Assembly: GCA_036023115.1 (NCBI GenBank)
Contig: JAYKKT010000061.1
Coordinates: 18,327,501 to 18,391,500 of the forward strand
Direction of reading: 5' to 3'
Length of the DNA: 64,000 nt
Origin: Brasenia schreberi
Taxonomy: Eukaryota; Streptophyta; Magnoliopsida; Nymphaeales; Cabombaceae
Notes under the pieces: model-generated
What the model saw: the letters and a program-made list of their open reading frames with translations, nothing else
Databases searched by the model: none
What the model was told of the DNA's origin: nothing
Shown here: one piece after another, positions 20,629-32,703 of the stretch
Numbering within the stretch: the first letter of the stretch is position 1
Layout of the letters: each line of letters opens with the position of its first letter
Position numbers and translations under genes: made by a program

Positions 20629-23600
20629 CTACATATAATACTTCTTTAAGTATTAAATATTGATAGGATCTGCTAAATTCCTACCTTCTACATCGATCAA
20701 CCAATACGAATTGTTCGTAGTGGTTGCCCGTACAACATAGGGTCCATCCCACTTGGGGTGCCACTTTCCGAGTTGATGTGGGCCACGATAATGGATGGTT
20801 TTTAAGACCAGATCTCCTACTTCAAAGTGGCGAGGTCTCATGTGTTTGCCATAATGTCGGGCTATCCTTTGCCGGTATGCACGAGCATGATCCATGGCAA
20901 GGAGTCGCCTCTCATCTAGCAAATCTAGTTCGGCCATCCTAGCATGCTGAAGCGTCTCTAGGGGGAGGTCGAGTGCAATGGATGTATGGAATGAATGCAG
21001 TTGAGTATGAATGGAAAGAATGGCGTTTGTGCCATAGACCAATTCGAATGGTGTGGCATTCGTGGGAGTCCGGATGGAAGTCCTATAAGCCCATAAGGCT
21101 TCATCCAGCTTCTCGTGCCACGTCCTACCCTTCTCTAAGGTTTTCTCAATTATGCTAATGAGAGTCTTGTTTGTGGGTTCAGCTTGGCCGTTGCCTTGAG
21201 GGTAGTAGGGCGAGGAGAAGTGGTGAGTTATGCCATACGTGTTGCACAACTTAACCATCCGCTCGTTCTGGAATGGGGTGCCATTATCAGTCACAAGGTC
21301 TCGTGGAACCCCAAATCGAGCAAAGATATTCCTCCGGATGAAAGCCACCACATGTTGCCCCAGCATGTTGGTTAGGGAAATGGCTTCCACCCACTTGGAG
21401 AAATACTCCGTGGCTGCTAGAATAAATCAATGCCCATTCGAGGCTTTTGGAAATATTGGGCCTACATTGTCAAACGCCCACATGGTAAATGGCCAGGGGC
21501 TGACCACAGAATGCAATGCAGATGAAGGGATATGAATGGCGTGCCCATGCACTTGACATGGATGACACTTCCTAACATGATCGTGACAATCCTTTTTCAG
21601 GGTGGACTAAAAATAGCCCCCTCTAAGTATTTTCATTGCCATCATATTGGCATTAACATGACCTCCATATTCTCCATCGTGGAATTCATGCATCACTATC
21701 CTAGCCTCCTCTAGGTTGATACACCTAAGCAGAATGCCGGTAAAACTCTTTTTGTATAAAACCCCACCCAGAATGGTGTATCGGGTCGAAATCTTACGAA
21801 TGAATGCCTTATCTTTGGATGTGGCATCCTCGACGAATCCTCCATTTTCTAAAAATTGTTTAATGTCATAAAACCAGGGTTTTTTGATATAGTGTGGGTT
21901 ATTTTGGTAAATATCCAGATCGTGTGTGGATGGGTTGGGCGCATGCCATATTTCTAAAGATCTGGTCCCTAAAATGGGATCGACCTTTAGGGCTGAACCC
22001 AAGGAGGAGAGGGCATCGGCGATGCCATTGTCCTCTCTTCCTACGTGTGTGAGTTTACACGATTGGAAGGACTGGACCAATCAAGTTGCCAACTCGTGAT
22101 ATGGAAGTAATTTTTCATTACATACTTGCCAAATTTTCAAAACCTGGTTTATGACAAGGAGTGAATCTCCAAAGACTTTGATGCATGATGCCCCTAGAGT
22201 TTTCGAAATTCTTAAGCCTTGTATGAGTGCTTCATACTCATCTACGTTGTTAGAACATTCGAAATCTAGGCGGACTGCTATGGGAATCTCGCCCTTTTCA
22301 GGAGAGATTAGGATGACCCCAGCACCAGCCCCTCGTTGGTTTCGTGCCCCATCGAAGTGCATCTTCCACACTTCGTTTTCGAAAGAATTTTCCAAAATGT
22401 GGTTTTGAAAATGGTTTTGTAATATGCCTTCTTCAGGCATTTCAACAAGTGTGGGATATGCGTCCTCCAAGGAAAACTCAGCCACGTAATCTGCTAGGGC
22501 TTGCCCCTTAATGGAGATCTGGTGATGGTATTTCAGGTCATACTCCATTAGAAGGAGTTGCCATTTGCCCAATCTTCCCGTGAGAATGGGTTTTTCGAAC
22601 AAGTGCTTGATTGGATCAAGCTTGGACACTATCCAGATCTCATGATCTAGGAAATAGTGTCTGAATTTCTGGCAGGCCCAAACTAGGGCCAAGCACATCT
22701 TCTCCATGGCTTGATAATTTCGTTCATAAGCCAAGAGAATTTTTGAAATATAGTAGATGGCAAACTCCTAATGGGTGTCATCCTCGTATTGAGCCAATAG
22801 GGCTCCTAAAGCCTTCGCACGCACGGAGATGTAGAGTAAAAGAGGTTTTCCTTGCTTCGGAGGATTCAAAATAGGGGGATTAACCAAGTACGCCTTTAGT
22901 CTCTAGAAGGACTTTTGGCATTCGTCATCCCATAAGAATTTCATGTCCTTCCTCAACAGTTTGTTGAAGGGTTCGCATCTAGTTGCCAGATTCGATATGA
23001 ATCGGCGAACGGATTGTAAATGACCCTGGAGGCTGCAGATTTGAGTCAGATTGGAGGGTGGAGCCATGTCTATGATGGCTCGACACTTAGAGGGGTCGAC
23101 TTCTATACCCCTTTGGCTCACCATAAAGCCCAGGAGCCAAGAGATCATCTACATACACTTCTACGAGCTCATGAATCTGATCATGGAAGATCGTGGTCAT
23201 GGCTCATTAGTATGTTGCGCCGGCATTTTTCAAACCAAAGGGCATGACTGTATAGCAGTACGTGCCCCATGGGGTTGTGAAGGCGGTCTTACCCTGATCC
23301 CATGGACTTAGTTTGATTTGATTATAGCCTGAATAGCCTTCCATGAATGAAAACATTTCATGATTTGCAGTACTATCGACTATCAAATCTATGTTTGGTA
23401 AAGGATAATTATCCTTTGGAGTGGCTTTATTCAGGTTTCTGAAATCGATGCATATTCGAATTTTCCCATTGGTTTTTCGAACTACAACGATGTTTGACAA
23501 CCAATCAGAATACGCAATGGGTTTTATAAATCCGGCTTTTAGCAGATCTTCTAAACCCTCTTTGACTTGTGTGTGTACATTCGGGTGTATTTTCCTAAGC

Positions 23601-24282
23601 TTCTGCTTTATGGGTTTTACATCCGCATCTAAGGGAAGATGATGCTCGATAATGCTGGGGTCTATGCCGGGCATGTCTTCATACGTCCATGCAAACACAT
23701 CTAAATAGGTTCGTAGAAATGCAATGAATGTTGATCTTTCATGTTCATGCAGACATGCGCCTATTTTGATGGATTTGGGATTGCAATCATCCCCTAGGTT
23801 CACCTCTATGAAATCTCCTCCTACTGAATTGGAAGGTCTTTCAAAATCGAGAATTTTATGAAATTCTGAGAGCTCAGAAGTGGGATCTTCCTCAAGGGGA
23901 TCCACTTCTAGGCTTCGATCATTCTCGTGGGCTATAGACCCGAGGGAATTTGATGCGTGGTTTTCAAAAAGACCTGGTTTTGTACTTGGATTTTCAAGTG
24001 ATTTCGAAATTTTTGGTCTGGCTATGCAGACGCGTTTCTTTCGAAATCCTTTTCTTTTGCCAAAGTCCTACCAGGAGCAGCTATGTACAAAATCTTTTTG
24101 GTATTTTCCAAATTTTCGATTTTTTTGGGTTTTTGTAAAACAAGAACCTTGGGAACTTTACAAAGCACTCTATTTTCGAGCTTTTGTTTTTCCATTGTTT
24201 TTGGCTTTTCTTCCTTTTCGATTTTTTTAATTTTAAGCTTTTCAAATGTTTTTGTATTTTTATAAAAGGGATCTTCCGTCAT
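20629..24282 (-). pseudogene. pol: E3 pol: RT, RNase H, second RNase H, integrase
   Basis: It starts at an ATG (24282, MTEDPFYKNTK) 25 bases after the gag-pro stop, as in E5. A Lys-rich linker comes first, then RT. Just after YVDD (23144-23155) about 120 bp are deleted, so the protein jumps to GFMVSQRG. Then come the degenerate first RNase H, the second RNase H (FDGA, EYEAL, FGDSLL, ADALS) and the integrase. Stops occur near 24022, 23205, 22903, 22769, 22078, 21608, 21427 and 20653. Several are C-to-T or G-to-A changes of Gln, Arg or Trp codons. Dead copy. Confidence 0.9.
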
Positions 24283-24307
24283 ACCTACAAAGGGAAAACA
24301 CTATGGG

Positions 24308-27177
24308 TTAGACTCGGAATAGGAGATCTAAATCGTAGGTTTCTTCTAAGGCAGGTTTCAGGGCACCCTTGACCCAGGTGGTCACAGGGGGTGGCTCTGG
24401 TGGTATTCTGGGAGTATAGCCGATTCCATATTGGCTTGGGTTGGCCCTAGGAAGGATGGGCTCTAGAGACCCTGGTTCTGTGCCCCTAGACTCTTGTAGG
24501 GCGTGTAACCCATGTTCAACAACATGTTCCACGATTTCTTGTTTTTTGAAAAAGTTGAGTACAAATCGTGGTCCTGAAACATGCTGTCGTCCATATTGTG
24601 CTCATATGGCCTCTTGTCCAGGGGCTTTTGAAATAGAGAACGCTTGGGTTTTCCTAGCAGGGTTAGAATCGGGAGGGGGCCTGCTTTGGGCGGCCCCTTC
24701 ACACATACAACCTTCCTAGGGTTGTTTAACACGAGCCTTGGCGGCTCAATCACAATCTGCCCCAGGTTAGCCTCATGGGCCTGGGAGCTTGATAAACAAG
24801 GGGAGTCTATGATCCCCTGAAGTTGTGGGTGACTCTCACCTAGGATCGCTACGACCTGGTCCCTGAAAGGGATTTTGACACACCTGTGGAAGGTGGATGG
24901 CACAACGCACAAGCTGTGTATCCAGGGTCTTCCCAACAACAGGTTATAATGGGATTGGATGTCCAAGATATGGAACACCCCCGTGTGTGTGATCCCTCCC
25001 GTTTCCATCGGGAGTTCGATCGATCCTAACGGCCTAGACGCATTCCCATCGTATCCAGTGATAACGATGGGGCTTGGTTTTTCTGAAGTCAAGGTGACCC
25101 CAATTTCATACGCCACATGAAGTGGAAGGATGTTGAGCCCTCCTCCCCCATCGACTAGGCACCTGTCCAGAGAGTGGTTATTCAGAACCACCTCGATATG
25201 CAGGGCCTGGTTGTGGGACTCGTAGGGTCTATCTACATCATCTTCCAAGAAAGTGATGGGCGATTTTGCTCCTAATAAAGCCACTTGGGCAGATAGGGAT
25301 TCTGGACTTATGTTCGAATCAACCTTGGCCCTTTCTAGAATTTTCTCTAGCACGAGTCTATGCCTAGGTGAGGTTTGTATAAGCTCTAGGATAGACATGT
25401 GGATAGGAATCTTTGAAAGGTGGTTTTCGAAGTCATAAGGATTTAGGATAACTTTTTCCTTGTTTGCTTTTGGCAGAACACCAGGGATACATGCTTTTGA
25501 GGGGCCAGGCACATTGACCACTTTTTTAGCACTTTGTAGGTGCGGGGGTTGATAGATCCTTCCGGATCTAGTCACTTCCCCCACGACCAGCCTAGGGTTC
25601 GCTCTAAATTTGGCTCTAAGGATGAGTTGAGGAGAACTTTGTAGTTTCAAAACTGGTTTTGTCGGGGATTCCACTTTTGGTGGTCCCCGAATGACGACTT
25701 GGGCGGGCTTCTTGTACAGTACAAGAATGGGCGCACAAGTGGGTCGACCAGACTCAGGTTTTTGCACTAGTTCCTTAGAAAAGGTGAGGGTACATACCTC
25801 CTTTCCTTTCCCACTGCCACTGGCGTGTTTGGGAAAGGGTTCTTTGAAGATAGCTTGAGGTGGCTCAGGTTCCGCAGTGACCTGGAGCTGGCCCTCTGCT
25901 ATCATGTTCTCAATTTTATTTAAAAGGGAGAAGCAGCGTTTGGTATCATGGCCTTTGAGCCGATGATACTTACAAAATCGATTTAAATACCCCCCTTTGG
26001 AAGTGACTCCTTCGGGGATTTTGGGGAGTTCTATCATGCCTTGGGCAAGTAGGAGGTCTAGGACCTCCGATACAGGTTGCCCCAGCGGAGTGTACTCCCG
26101 TTTTTCAACCGGTTTTTGAAAGGTTCGCTCCCTTTTATTTTCTAGTTTTTCAAAATTTTTGGAAGTACCTGCCACGCTTGGATCCACCCAGACATTGGCG
26201 ATTTTATGGGGTTTTGCCCCTTTGTCCATCGTGGGTAGCCCATAAGTGATGGGCTTCTCCAAGCGGGTTATAGAAACGGCACTTCCTTTCCATAAGTGAT
26301 CGTATGTCCCTTTTCTCAAGTTGGTTTCGAAAAGAGATGCCTTTTTGATCAACTTATGGAAAGTTGAGATCTCATGGAGCGAGAGAAGGGTTTTTAACTC
26401 ACTTTTAAAGTTATCCAGGATGAGCATGACTGCGCATCCTTCGGATATGGGCTCTTCCACTTGGCCCAAAAGTGACCTCCATCTTATAATGACGGCATGC
26501 ACGTCTTCGTTCATGCCTTGCTTTGTATCCCTTAAGGTATTCAGAGTCGGTGTGACTTCTACGTTGTGTGCAAATCTTTGCATGAAGCAGTTCGCTAACT
26601 CTTCAAAAGTAGCGAACTGGCTTAAGTCATAGGAATACAGCCATTTGGCAGCTGTGCCTTTAAGGGATAAAGGGAACCAATACACCCATTTCATCGAGTC
26701 CTTTTTCTTCTTATGGGCTCGATGTGAGAAAAGCTGCAAGTGAGACCTAGGGTCTCCCATGCCATCATACCGATGGAAGTTCGGTATTTCATCATCATTG
26801 TCTGTTTCGTAATCCATAGGAAGGAAATCAGATAGGGCATAGCTTCTTTTTTCTTTATTTTGCCCTTTCAGCAACTACTGTAGGGCTTTACGGTCCTTTT
26901 GTGTGAAGGACTCGTGGTAAATGTTGCCTTCCATTATGGAGGCCTTTTTGTGCTTGCGAGGTTTTTCAGATTTTTTCATAGGCCTTTGTTCACCGTTTGA
27001 TGAACACGAATCGCCCACTTCAGCCTCTTGGCTGAGAGCATCGATTTTGGCCTCAAATTCCCTTCTCAGGTCCTCGATTTCATCTAGTTTTATTTTGTTT
27101 TTGAAAATCCTCCTAGAGTGAGAACTTGATGCGCATGAGCCTTGGCTCGACACTTCACTTGGATTGGATTTTGACAT
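24308..27177 (-). pseudogene. gag-pro: E3 gag-pro
   Basis: ATG at 27177 (MSKSNPSEVSSQ). It is almost full length against the 956 codons of E5. One TAG at 26875 replaces a Gln in DRKALQQLL, and a 1-nt deletion near 24470 shifts the last about 50 codons. The Gag core (YWFPLSLKGTAAKW), the knuckle CKYHRLKGHDTKRC and the protease (LVDGGGGLNIL, LLLGRPWIHSL) are intact. It ends DLLFRV-TAA, the same stop as E5. Confidence 0.9.
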
Positions 27178-27299
27178 GCTTTTCAAGCTTTTTCAAAATT
27201 TCCTAAGTACAAGCAAAGAAAACAAGGTTAAAATGACACCTCTTTGAAATTTTTTTTTTCGCAAGCTTCTAGACTTAACTCGATTTTTGAAAGGCTCAC

Positions 27300-27317
27300 G
27301 TCCCACCGAGTGTGACA
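27300..27317 (-). other. Primer-binding site of E3, mutated
   Basis: GTCCCACCGAGTGTGACA on the plus strand, reverse of the shared PBS with three changes. It is five bases from the LTR. Confidence 0.75.
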
Positions 27318-27322
27318 ATCTC

Positions 27323-28455
27323 TGTAGACGCAGGAAAATCCCTGCCTCCCTTTGGCTTCTCAGGGCCTGGAGCGGATCCTTTCGTGTGTCTAAGTCCTAT
27401 TTGTACAAACAGGGCGTGCCAGCTAGCTTACTTAAGCTAGCGAAGATATATTTTAATCTGACTTCTAATGTGGTGACTGTGAGCAAGAGAGCTTTTGTCG
27501 TCGCAGACCTTCTTGCACCGATGCGTGAGGGTCAGTCTGTACGGTTTAAAAATCGAGTTTAGGATAGGAAAAAGCCTACGAAAGCGGTTCGAGGTGTTTG
27601 ATTCGGGTCTTTTTAATGCAAAAGCTCAATGTGTGTGAGTGCTTGAATTGAAGTACTATGCACTCAACATGAAATTAAACCCAAATAGTATAGCACGACC
27701 CTTACTTGGGTCTTACAAATAAGAGCTAAGGCTCAATGTGTGTGAGTGCTTGAATTGAAAGACTACACACACGACATGAAATAAAACCCAAACATAAATT
27801 GCAGTATGGCCTTAACTAAGGTCTTGGGAATAAGAGCGAAAGCTCAATGTGTGTGAGTGCTTGAATTGAAGTACTACGCACACAACATGAAATTAAACCC
27901 AAATAGTATAGCACGGCCCTTACTTGGGTCTTACAAATAAGAGCGAAGGCTCAATGTGTGTGAGTGCTTGAATTGAAAGACAACACACCCGACATGAAAT
28001 AAAACCCAAATATAACTTGCAATATGGCCTTGATTAAGGTCTTGGGAATAAGAGCGAAAGCTCAATGTGTGTGAGTGCTTGAATTGAAGTACTACGCACT
28101 CAACATGAAATTAAACCCAAATAGTATAGCACGGCCCTTACTTGGGTCTTACAAATAAGAGCTAAGGCTCAATGTGTGTGAGTGCTTGAATTGAAAGACT
28201 ACACACACGACATGAAATAAAACCCAAACATAAATTGCAGTATGGCCTTAACTAAGGTCTTGGGAATAAGAGCGAAAGCTCAATGTGTGTGAGTGCTTGA
28301 ATTGAAGTACTACGCACACAACATGAAATTAAACCCAAATAGTATAGCACGACACTTACTTGGGCCTTACAAATAAGAGCGAAGGCTCAATGTGTGTGAG
28401 TGCTTGAATTGAAAGACAACACACCCAACTTAAGCAAAACCCTACGTAAGTTAAA
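27323..28455 (-). repeat. E3 5' LTR, truncated and internally deleted
   Basis: It starts TGTAGACGCAGG. About 450 bp are missing at 27620, where TTTTTAATGC joins AAAGCTCAATG. About eight of the 107-bp repeats follow. At 28455 (CCTACGTAAGTTAAA) it stops and sequence of opposite orientation begins, so the U3 part is lost. Confidence 0.85.
27618..28440 (-). repeat. About 107-bp tandem repeats, eight units
   Basis: CTCAATGTGTGTGAGTGCTT recurs at about 27626, 27732, 27842, 27949, 28062, 28170, 28281 and 28388. Subtypes alternate strictly (AAAGCTC then AAGGCTC; a GAAGTACTAC tail then a GAAAGAC tail), so the larger unit is about 215 bp. Confidence 0.9.
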
Positions 28456-28583
28456 TTGAGATTTTGCTAAAAATTGGGATGATCCCATATTCTTCGTGGC
28501 TAGATCTAGGGAGACATTGAAAGGGGTGTTTGTCATCTTTGCCCTTATCCAAATCGATTCGGACAAGGCCAAAGAGGGGCATC
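28456..28583 (+). other. E1 3' end of internal region with polypurine tract
   Basis: It matches 54674-54801 of E5 (GAGATTTTTGCTAAAATGGG..., GGCCAAAGAGGGGCATC). It is directly upstream of a plus-strand LTR start. Confidence 0.8.
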
Positions 28584-30826
28584 TGTAAACACCCCGAAAT
28601 CCCATGAATTCCTCAAAACAACCTGGTTTTATACAAAGCAGCCCCAAAGGGCCATTTTGAGTTTGGAAACCCAGGAGCCTTCCAGGCAACTCTGTACATA
28701 TGTTTTGAATTTTATATTTCAAAAAAAGTTATAATATGACTTTAAAAACCTTTTAAAACACATTTTTGAAACCCCGAAGCAGCTTGGCCTAATCAAGACA
28801 GGACCAGCGAAGTCAAGGAGAGCCCGAAACCGAAGCACATGTCGAGCCTGGCACAACAACTCTCACATTGAATCCACCCCTAGGATCACGAACGTCCAAG
28901 ACCCTGTTATCATCAAAACATCATTTGAAGTCATCTCCAGAAGGCGAAAACAGAAGCGGACGATCATGTTGGTGAAGACCCAACGCAAACGGAGTACTAA
29001 TGCTGTCAGACCCCGCACAAACCGTTCATTTCGAACACAGCCCGAAGGAGTCAGAATTCAGTTTGGATTGGATTTGGACCATATATATCTAGATCCCAAT
29101 CCAAACCCATGTGTGGACTTGGATTTGGATTTGGATCCAGAGATCCAATCCAATATCCACATCCATGGCCCACATCACCTTCTCATAAATGGAGGTGGGG
29201 CCCACTTGAATTTCACGTGGGATTATGGGCATGAGAGAGAGTGGGGGAGGATAAGATTAAAGTGTGTGTTGTAATTAAGCTTGACTTGTGTGTCAAGTTT
29301 GGGGTTAATCATGTGAGTTAGCCTAATTAAAGTGGGTTTAAGCTTGTAATTAGCCAAAACCTAACCTAGGGCTGCACCAACATGATGTAATTAAGGTCTA
29401 TGGGTCATGCAAAGGGAGCTCCTTAATCCAATCCTAACCAAAAACACCTAATCCTAGCCTTTTACCCTAATCCTGTCCTAATCCTAGCCTAATCACCTAA
29501 CCCACTTCCCTAATCCCGGCCTCATCCCAACCTAATCACCTAACCCACTTCCCTAATCCTTCCCTAAACCTAGGTTAATTTCTCTAAACCTAACCTAATC
29601 CTAGCCTAATCACCTAACCCACCTCACTAAACCTCACCCCAAAACCAACCCACCTAGCTAAACCCTAAACCTCTAAACCACCCCACCTAAACCTAGCACA
29701 CCATCTACCCAAAACCCCTTGTATGAAAATATCTGGCCCTACCCTAAAACCAGCCCACCTTATCACCACACCACCCTTACCTAAACCACCTAACCACCCT
29801 CCTAATACCAGCCCAACCGACTTCTTCATGCCCTATATAACCCCCCCCCCCCCCCAAGGGGTGGGTTTTCAAGTTCTCCACCTTGGCCTTCCAGCCCAAC
29901 CGACTCCAACCTTGCTCCACTTACCCCACAGCACCACCACCTTGCTCCACCTGCTCCACCACACCCCAGCCGGCCAACCACCTGTCGCCAGCACTCCCTT
30001 CGACCGAACCATCCACATCACCTGCCCGTCAGCTCCTCTTCCATCCGCCGCCTTCCATCACCATCGGTTAGTACCCCATCCTTCACCTCACCTTTTCTTC
30101 GCTCCCCCTCCACTCTCAGCCACCTACACCACCACCACATCACCCTAACACCAGCCACCTCCCATCCTACCCATTTGGCCAAACCTCAGCCACTCCAACT
30201 ACCCGCCATTACCTAGACACCCTAGCTACACCCGGCCACTCCACCTAACCCCCTAAGACCTGCCCATATCACCTCACCACACCCGGCGACTACCTTACCC
30301 CATACCCTAGCTAGCTCCCTTCCCATCTGCAACAGCCCCAGCTACCTTAGCAACCACCACCACCGAGTCTCCCTTAGTCGGCCACTCCAACCGACTGTCC
30401 CATACCCATTCGGCCAGCCACCCGCCAGCCACATACTTCTCTTAGACACTCCCTTAGGCTCCCATTTAGTGCCACATTTTCTAGCACTACACCCTCCCTT
30501 AGTGACCCTACTTAGTCACTTTAGCCCAACACACAAAACCAGCTCATTCCTAGCAGCCGGCCACCTTCAAGGCACTCCTCCCGCGCACCTAAGGCATCCG
30601 GCCAGCAGCCCCTCTTGCCGTTCAACTCCGCGGAGCTCCCTCTTGCAGCCCAAGGCGAAGGCCAAGCCCACGCTCAAGCAAGGCATCTTCGGACCAGCTA
30701 TAAGTAAGTGCCTAACTCGGTCCTTAGTTGTATACTTGCTTAAATTCAATTTGATATGGGGTTGTAATAACGGAGCATAGTCTCCCCCCGCTTGTAATAA
30801 TATGGCTTGGCACACCCACACACGTG
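28584..30826 (+). repeat. E1 3' LTR, truncated
   Basis: TGTAAACACCCCGAAATCCC start, conserved inverted repeat near 29070, U3 repeats, TATA box 29833-29840, and the box CCCCCCGCTTGTAATAA near 30783. It stops at CACACACGTGC, where the other LTRs continue ACTCTCTTAGTCG, so about 1.2 kb of R/U5 is missing. Confidence 0.85.
29833..29840 (+). promoter_or_regulatory. Putative TATA box of the E1 3' LTR
   Basis: CTATATAA before a long C-run, equivalent to 1578. Confidence 0.5.
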
Positions 30827-30832
30827 CCTAAC

Positions 30833-32561
30833 ATACTTTATCCTTATCTGCTTCTGGCAGACCACTAGGGATACATGCTTTTGAGGGGCCAGGCACACTG
30901 ACCACCTTTTGAGCACCTTGAAGGTGCGGGGGTTGATAGATCCTCCCGGATCTAGTGACTTCCCCCACGACCAGCCTAGGGTTCACGCTAAACTTGGCTC
31001 TAAGGATGAGCTGAGGAGAACCTTAGATTTTTAAAACTGGTTTTACCGGGGTTTCCACTTTTGGTGGTCCCCGAATGACGACTTGGGCGGGCCTCTTGTA
31101 TAGTACAAGGATGGGCGCACAAGTAGGTCGACCAGGTTCTGGCTTTTGCGCTAGTTCCTTGGAAATGGTGAGGGTACATACCTCCTTTCCTTTCCCACTG
31201 CCACTGGCATGTTTGGGAAAGAGTTCCTTGAAGATTGCTTGAGGTGGCTCAAGTTCCGCAGTGACCTGGAGCCGGCCTTCTGCTATCAAGTTCTCAATTT
31301 TATTTAAGAGAGAGAAGCATCGTTTGGTATCATGGCCTTTGAGCCGATGATACTTACAAAATCGGTTTAAATACCCCCCTTTGGAAGTGACTCCTTCGGG
31401 GATTTCAGGGAGTTCTATCATGCCCTGGGCAAGGAGGAGGTCTAGGACCTCCGACACAGGTTGCCCCAGCGGAGTATACTCCCGTTTTTCAACCGGTTTT
31501 TGAAAATTGCATTCCCTCTTATTTTCTAATTTTTCAAAATTTTTGGAAGTGCCCGCCATGCCTGGATCCACCCGGACATTCGCGATTTTATGGGGCTTTG
31601 CCCCTTTGTCCGTCGTGGGCAGCCCATATGCGATGGCCTTTTCCAAACGGGTTTTTGGAACGGCACTTCCTTTCCATAAGTGATCCTATGTCCCTTTTCG
31701 CAAGTTGGTTTCGAAAAGGGAGGCCTTTTTGATCAACTTATGGAAAGTTGAAATCTCATGGAGCGAGAGAAGGGTTTTTAACTTGCTTTTAAAATTATCC
31801 AGGATGAGCATTACTGCGCATCCTTCGGATATGGGCTCTCGCACTTGGCCCAAAAGCGACCTCCATCTTATAATGAAGGCATGCACGTCTTCGTTCATGC
31901 CTTGCTTTGTATCCCTTAAGGTATTCAGGGTTGGCATGACTTCTACGTTGTGTGCAAATCTTTGCATGAAGCAGTTCGCTAACTCTTCAAAAGTAGCGAA
32001 GTGGCTTAAGTCATAGGAAGCCAGCCATTTGGCAGCTGTGCCTTTAAGGGATAGAGGGAACCAATACACCCATTTCATCGAGTCCTTTTTCTTCTTATGG
32101 GCTCGACGTGAGAAAAGCTGCAAGTGAGACCTAGGGTCTCCCATGCCATCATATCGATGGAAGTTAGGTATTTCATCGTCACTGTTTGTTTCGTAATCCA
32201 TAGGAAGGAAATCAGACAGGGCGTAGTTTCTTTTCTCTTTATTCTGCCCTTTTAGCAACTGTTGTAGGGCTTTACGGTCCTTTTGTATGAAGGACTCGTG
32301 GTATTGGTTGCCTTCCATTACGGAGGCCTCTTTGTGCTTGCGAGGTTTTTCAGATTTCTTTTTAGGCATTTGTTCACCGTTTGATGAACATGAATCGCCT
32401 ACTTCAGCCTCTTGGCTGAGAGCATCGATTTTGGCCTCAAACTCCCTTCTCAAGTCCTCGATTTCATCTAGTTTTATTTTGCTTTTGAAAATCCTCCTAG
32501 AGTGAGAACTTGATGCGCATGAGCCTTGGCTCGACACTTCACTTGGATTGGATTTTGACAT
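30833..32561 (-). pseudogene. gag-pro: E6 gag-pro, truncated
   Basis: ATG at 32561. The N-terminal basic region, Gag core (YWFPLSLKGTAAKWLASYDL) and knuckle CKYHRLKGHDTKRC are all readable and close to E5. A TAG at about 31684 (Tyr in KGTYDHLW) and a TAA at about 31023 (Gln in E5) interrupt it. The sequence stops before the protease active site. Confidence 0.88.
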
Positions 32562-32680
32562 GCTTTTCAAGCTTTTTCAAAATATCCTAAGTACAAGCAA
32601 AGAAAACAAGTTAAAACGACACCTTTTTACAAAAATTTTTGCAAGACTTCTACTTAAAACTCGATTTTTGAAAGGCTTAC

Positions 32681-32698
32681 GTCCCACCGGGCGTGCCA
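32681..32698 (-). other. Primer-binding site of E6
   Basis: GTCCCACCGGGCGTGCCA, exact reverse complement of the shared PBS. Confidence 0.85.
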
Positions 32699-32703
32699 AT
32701 CTC

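Larger units (their letters stand above)
4522..28455 (-). mobile_element. E3: Ty3/gypsy Tat-lineage retrotransposon (minus), interrupted by E2
   Basis: E3 reads on the minus strand: truncated 5' LTR 27323-28455, PBS, gag-pro, pol, polypurine tract, then 3' LTR 4522-5324 plus 16824-19459. It inserted in the gag of E1; the left flank is GAAAG. The right-hand duplicate is lost in the deletion at 28455. Many in-frame stops, several of them C-to-T or G-to-A relative to E5, mark it as an older, dead copy. Confidence 0.85.
344..30826 (+). mobile_element. E1: Ty3/gypsy Tat-lineage retrotransposon, fragmented and interrupted
   Basis: This is a composite span. E1 pieces are 344-4521 (5' LTR, PBS, deleted gag) and 28456-30826 (3' end of internal region, polypurine tract, truncated 3' LTR). 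Everything between is E3, itself interrupted by E2. The two E1 LTRs resemble each other more closely than the other LTRs over the U3 block around 950-1080 and 29210-29330, and both are in plus orientation, which supports pairing them. Protease and pol of E1 are absent: a deletion at 28455/28456 removed them together with the outer end of E3. The right end is lost, so no target duplication can be checked. Confidence 0.65.

Noticed and set aside
27618..28440. CRISPR-like array
   Set aside because: The whole 107-bp unit is repeated with no unique spacers, and it lies in a plant LTR.
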